From Euphorbia lathyris (lineage: Eukaryota > Streptophyta > Magnoliopsida > Malpighiales > Euphorbiaceae): a stretch of DNA of 64,000 nucleotides. The stretch spans positions 135,845,929 to 135,909,928 of the forward strand of contig NC_088911.1 in the NCBI RefSeq assembly GCF_963576675.1, written 5' to 3'. A program made the translations under genes and the position numbers. The notes under the pieces are model-generated. The model was not told the origin of the DNA, searched no databases, and worked only from the letters and a program-made list of their open reading frames with translations. Positions 60,013 to 64,000 of the stretch are shown in pieces (within the stretch, counting starts at the first letter, position 1; each line of letters begins with the position of its first letter).

Positions 60013-60618
60013 AAAATATAAATTAAGTTCACTTCTCCCCTAATCCCCTTTTCATTTTCACCTTCCTCTCTTCACAATATTTTTTATTTAATGACTAAAA
60101 ATGAGGTTTTTAATGTTTATACATGCAAAATAATTTTTTATGAATATGCTTTATAAATTGCTCATGAACAAAATAAACGAGATGCTCGTGAGTAAGCTCA
60201 TGAATAAAAGAAACGATCTGCTCGTAAGCAAGCTCACAAACAAAATATAAACAACTCGCTATCTGAGTGTATGAACAAGATAAAGGCTCATGAATAAATG
60301 AGCTTCTAAACGAGCCGAGCTCAAATGAAGTTCGGTTCAAGCTCGTTAACATTGTAACGAACCGAGCTTGAACAGACCAAAACTCAACTCGGCTCTATTA
60401 CATCCCTAGCTGCACCCAGTAATAAATAAAAAAAAAAAAGGAATTAAACTGATCTTTTAAGAAAAGTTAATACGAGAGAATCTTAGAAATAAAAGCTACA
60501 TCGTTAATAATCTGTCAGCTATATTATCATCAATATCAGATTTTTTTTTTTTTTTTTTTTTTTTTAAGTTTCGGTTGAGTATCCATACGAAAAATTCTCA
60601 TCTCAAAATTAGAGGTAG

Positions 60619-61970
60619 TGAAACAGCCAAGCCTCATGAATGATGAGAAATTCTACAACAATCATTAATTTTCCTCCCAAAATAACTAGAGTAAAACTGC
60701 TTCTCATAAATGAAAAATGGGATAAGGAACCAAAATAGGCCTACAGTGTTCGAGGAAGTATACAAAATAGCATCAATATAGACTTAACGTTTAAAAAAAA
60801 TACCAATTTAGACCTCAATAATGGAACGAGACACGTCATTGATATTACTCTATTAAGTTTTGTTAATTGTACGTGAAGGGAGAAATCAGAACTTAACGGA
60901 GTAATAAGAATGACGTGTCCAATCTATTATTATCGAGGCCTAAATTGAACATTTTTTAAACGTTAAGTCTATATTAGTGCTATTTTGTACTTGAAACCTA
61001 AATTGATACTTCCAAAAAACTATAGACCTATTTTTGTACCTTATCCCATACAAAATTCTGAAGAGTGTCATTCCATGTACAACTTCAAAAAATGAAAAAT
61101 GGACACAAGACGTGCACAGTGCACAGGTACATGCCCATTTTTCACTAGTCGAGGTTTATACAAATCATTGCCTTCTATAACTTCCATTTCTTATACTCAA
61201 AAACTCTCAACGAGAAGCTGCACCTCATAACCGAGAAATTCTACAACAGTCTCGGTCCATATAGAATCTCATCAATGAAAAATGGAAGCAAAAGACGTGC
61301 ACAGTTGCACATCAATTTTTCACCGGTCAGGTTTATAGGCTGCAGCAGCCTACAACTTCCATTCCACATACTTCAAAACTCTGTGAAAAGCTGTTCCTCA
61401 TAAACAAGGAATTCTACAACAGTCAGTATATAAAACTCAAAAAATGAAAAATGGACACGAAGGCATGCACAGGTACGCGTCCATTTTTCATTGGTCGGGT
61501 TTATACAGACCGACGTTCTTATCGGCTGCAGCAGATAGATATATGAAAGTCATCACTGTCATATAAACATATAGTTCACAGAAACTACGGGTACATAATG
61601 AACACAACAAAACAACTATTTACAGAATTTTTTTTTTCATCATCATCATCGTCTGCAATGTCATTCAGAATTAGCAGCAACTGAAAGTTCTCACTCAGGC
61701 CGACAAAACTGGATATAAGATAAAAGACATCATCATTCATCAACAAAGACCGGTAAATCTCTCTGACACGCGAGAAAGCGGACACTAGACCAGTCTCGGG
61801 CCCTTTGCTAGAGAGGCATATATGTTTATGGAGCCAACATAACTATAGGCAGAGAATCCTCATCATACATTGCTTCATTGGAGTTAAAACAACAATCAAT
61901 AGTAGAAGACATTTAGCACCATGCGTCTAATCCTTCGTTTTTCGGTTTATAGCAGACTGAAAACTCACAG
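60619..61970 (-). repeat. 3' flank of the DUF789 gene with imperfect tandem repeats
   Basis: From about 60640 to 61530 a unit of about 170-200 bp recurs three to four times. It contains GAGAAATTCTACAACA, AAAAATGAAAAATGGACAC, a GTGCACAGG-type segment and CCATTTTTCACTGGTCGGG-like words (near 61085, 61285 and 61450). A 330-bp foldback (60719-61048) is inserted in one unit. The 3' UTR of the DUF789 gene probably starts this flank; I cannot place its poly(A) site. A (TCA)n run is at 61636-61650. Confidence 0.6.
60719..61048. mobile_element. Foldback MITE, ends GGGATAAGG
   Basis: The ends are inverted: GGGATAAGGAACCAAAATAGG on the left (first 20 bases) and CCTATTTTTGTACCTTATCCC-like on the right, with inverted similarity continuing through AGACTTAACGTTTAAAAAAA and its complement. 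No coding sequence. It interrupts a tandem-repeat unit, which sets its limits. The target duplication is unclear. Confidence 0.6.
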
Positions 61971-62905
61971 TTATCTCCAGTTCGAGTTGTGCGAGATAAA
62001 GAAACTGTAATCAGGATGATTTACTTGCAGAAGCCTAAGCCAGTTGTCAGCAGCCCGCAACAGGGAATTCACCTTTTGACTTTCATAAACGCCGTTCGGA
62101 TTCCAAAACGAGACTCTAAACTTGTAGGAAGCAAGACCAAACGTCGTCAAAGGTAGCTTGAGTGGAGTGTCAGCACAGGGAGCCTCTCTAATGATAGAGC
62201 CCTGAGGTTGCATCCCATCAGTGTTCTGACCTGTAAACAACCACATAAAACCCGTAAGACCACACATGCGATCTGCTTAAAGCAGCTACAATCTGACACA
62301 AAAAACACATGCAGAGAGAATTTGCTAAACGAGGAAGGGAGAGACAGACGTACTCTGAGAGGTTGATAGAGAATGAAAAGTCAGAAAGCAGGCATCCAGA
62401 TTCTGTAGTGTTGGACCGACTGGGATCCTATAAATAGGATACCACGCCACAGAAACCCAACTCGAGGGCAACAGATCGCAACTCTTAAATGTCTTCAGTT
62501 CTGGAAACTGAGATGCAAGAACTGAAATCTGCAGGGTGTTAAATAACAAATGTTAGTCCCGGAAAAATAAAAAAAGAAAGAAAGAAAGAAAGCTAAACTA
62601 GAAGATAATTTGGACTTGCCTTGTCAGCGAGAGGTTGCCGTGTAAACGGTGAGGCATGCTCCATATATTCAAAAATAAGCCGACCTGGAGGATTGGAAAT
62701 CTCACATTCATCACTTGACGAACCTTTTAAGGGCTTATTTCTCAGTGAGAGTTTACTCAAATTTTGAATATTTGCATCCATAACATTTTGCTGGGCTCTA
62801 GGCCCCGAAACACCATTATTTACAGCTCTATCTGCTCCAAAGTCACTGCTACCATCACTACTAGTCTCCCTAGATGACTCGGCATCACTTTCCTCACCAG
62901 GTCTC
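61971..62905 (-). CDS. DUF789-family protein, three C-terminal exons (5' part not in window)
   Basis: Minus-strand exons in transcript order are 62905-62620, 62528-62354 and 62230-61971, about 240 codons. The first has the RRPGEESD block, a serine- and acid-rich stretch, then [20 protein letters not shown]. The second has the strongly conserved [18 protein letters not shown] and [11 protein letters not shown] blocks. The third has [13 protein letters not shown] and the terminal [19 protein letters not shown], ending in TAA. These blocks identify the plant DUF789 family; its biochemical function is unknown, so I give none. The first exon opens within a split codon after a good acceptor (GACAG), so at least one upstream exon is required. 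I find none between 62906 and 64000, so it lies off the right edge or has been lost. The intron after the first exon has a GC donor. Confidence 0.9.
62529..62619 (-). other. GC-AG intron in the DUF789 gene
   Basis: On the minus strand the exon ends GACAAG and is followed by GCAAGTCC; the next exon begins after CCCTGCAG. Joining AAG to ATTTCAGTT keeps the family's LADKIS-type sequence in frame. The site AAG|GCAAGT is the strong consensus for GC donors, handled by the major spliceosome. No nearby GT gives the same join. Confidence 0.8.
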
Positions 62906-63599
62906 CTGTCAAGGAATAAAAGCATCGAATATAACACAACGAGTATATTAAGTCGTGTAAATGATGTTCACACAGCTAGGGAAAATAATGCCATTAAACT
63001 CCAAATGATTATTGAGATATTGCAAAAAATACTATGCACTTCTCGTGCAGCCATTAGAAAGGCCGGAACCTTCTCTTCTATGGACTTTTTGTTATATTGC
63101 TTCAATAATTTTTCTACATGCAAGTTCACAAACCATGAACAAGGAGGCAGCAATTGCGTCACAAACAAATAACCAGGAAAATGAAGTAAAACTGGATATT
63201 CGTGAATAGAACTTTTCTACTGCTACTAAGAAATGTTAAAATTGTAATTGCGTCCCTATTTGAGTAAATAGGCACATCGCCTATATAGGAAATATCCCTT
63301 GGAAAAGCTAATGCCAGTACATATAATTAACTTTTCTTTGAACCAAATATCAATGTATTTAAAAGCATTGGCATAACTAAAGCATTGCATCCCTGTATTG
63401 CCTTAGGCTCAAGTGGTGAAAAAAGGCGATGGCCCAAACAGATCGAGGCACAATTTTGTCTAAAATACAGGAAAGCAAAAATCAACTCACTAAGCAATGA
63501 AAAAAGGGGAAAACAAAGACGGTTACAGAGTTTAGTAGTATGGCATGCAGCATCTTATTTATCTTCCTCTTTGTCTTATGTCTTTTTTCATTGCTAATG
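62906..63599 (-). other. Probable DUF789 intron or upstream sequence
   Basis: It must contain an intron if the gene is whole, because the first visible exon starts inside a codon. I find no exon resembling the DUF789 N-terminal part. Confidence 0.5.
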
Positions 63600-63960
63600 C
63601 CTTTGGGATGGGAACCTATGTTACATGGACTCGGCAAAAATGCCGCCGTACCGGTGTCGACACGACACGGATCCGGGTACGAAATCCGTGTCAGATTCGT
63701 GAGTGAACACTCGGATACGGCAAGCTCTGAACAGCCTCCATCTCCGGTGAAAGCTGAGGAAGAAGGTCTGCTGCCCTGCCGCCGTCAAATGTATCTTCTT
63801 CTTCGTTGAGATCTCAACGAAGAAGGTGCCCAACCCTACCATTTTTTTTAAAAAATTGGGCCCAGACGAAACGACGTCGTTTAATCTGGGCCCAGTTTTT
63901 TTTAATTAATTCTGCACGCCCGTCGTTTTGGAGTGCAGAACCAATGAAAATAAAATCCCG
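63600..63960. repeat. GC-rich palindromic segment upstream of DUF789 exons
   Basis: It contains two palindromes: CTTCTTCGTTGAGA plus complement (63798-63825, 28 bp perfect) and 63857-63894, TGGGCCCAGA...AAACGACGTCGTTT...TCTGGGCCCA with two mismatches. Also CGACACGACACGGATCCGGG words. It could be transposon end or promoter matter for the DUF789 gene. Confidence 0.5.
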
Positions 63961-64000
63961 CCTAAAGAGTATTTAAAAAAAAAATCTAATTAAAGTAAAA

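Larger units (their letters stand above)
54070..60408. mobile_element. hAT-ended element carrying multiple nested insertions
   Basis: The left end TAGGGTTGGAAATGAACC and the right end, whose complement reads TAGGGATGTAATAGAGCC, are inverted. They are flanked by an exact 8-bp duplication GCTGCACC (54062-54069, 60409-60416). Both end zones share words such as CGAGCTTGAAC and GAGCTC that mark the original short element (about 54070-54290 and 60110-60408). Everything between is later insertion: foldback elements, a Copia, Stowaway, another hAT MITE and a cemA fragment. No transposase is visible, so the original was probably a non-autonomous hAT. Confidence 0.8.

Noticed and set aside
62968..63168. 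Candidate upstream exon of the DUF789 gene
   Set aside because: The sequence (with a hydrophobic C end) does not resemble DUF789 N-terminal parts and lacks suitable splice phase.

Overview
The window looks like intergenic, transposon-dense nuclear DNA of a flowering plant, most likely a eudicot. Evidence: two multi-exon genes of plant families, a nuclear tRNA gene, plant-type Copia, Gypsy and LINE retrotransposons, hAT-, Mutator-, Harbinger-, Stowaway- and Helitron-type elements, and a nuclear copy of chloroplast cemA. I cannot name the species. Most short open frames are by-products of repeats; I support only two protein-coding host genes and one tRNA gene.

Layout. 1-13.5 kb is a mosaic of small foldback elements, many with exact 8-bp (hAT) or 9-bp (Mutator-type) target-site duplications (TSDs), some nested. 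13.8-15.9 kb holds a 5'-truncated LINE inserted in a GTGTCG-rich repeat. 17.2-18.6 kb is a Copia LTR-like fragment with a long TA/TG/CG tract. 20.2-28.8 kb is a two-level nest: an older minus-strand Copia deletion derivative (505-bp LTRs, TSD ATAAT) interrupted by a younger, nearly complete plus-strand Copia (258-bp LTRs, TSD GTACC). 28.9-29.8 kb is a minisatellite of about 150-bp units. 30-39 kb carries hAT, Helitron, Stowaway and Mutator-type elements, a decayed Copia pol and tRNA-Thr(AGT). 39-45.3 kb has Gypsy remnants and a decayed LINE split by a hAT MITE.

Genes. 49.57-52.78 kb (+) encodes a five-exon Di19-type zinc-finger protein (217 codons) whose third intron has AT-AC ends and U12-type signals. 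Its proximal upstream region is duplicated 3.7 kb away, and the near copy is split by a 2.3-kb insertion that ends about 360 bp before the ATG. 61.97-62.91 kb (-) holds the last three exons of a DUF789-family gene, one intron of which has a GC donor; its 5' part lies off the right edge or is missing.

Between the genes, 54.07-60.41 kb is a nested complex bounded by hAT ends with an exact 8-bp TSD. It contains a very young internally deleted Copia, foldback and Stowaway MITEs, a further hAT MITE and the cemA fragment. The host genes show no functional link to each other; the story of the window is layered transposition and its effect on gene flanks.
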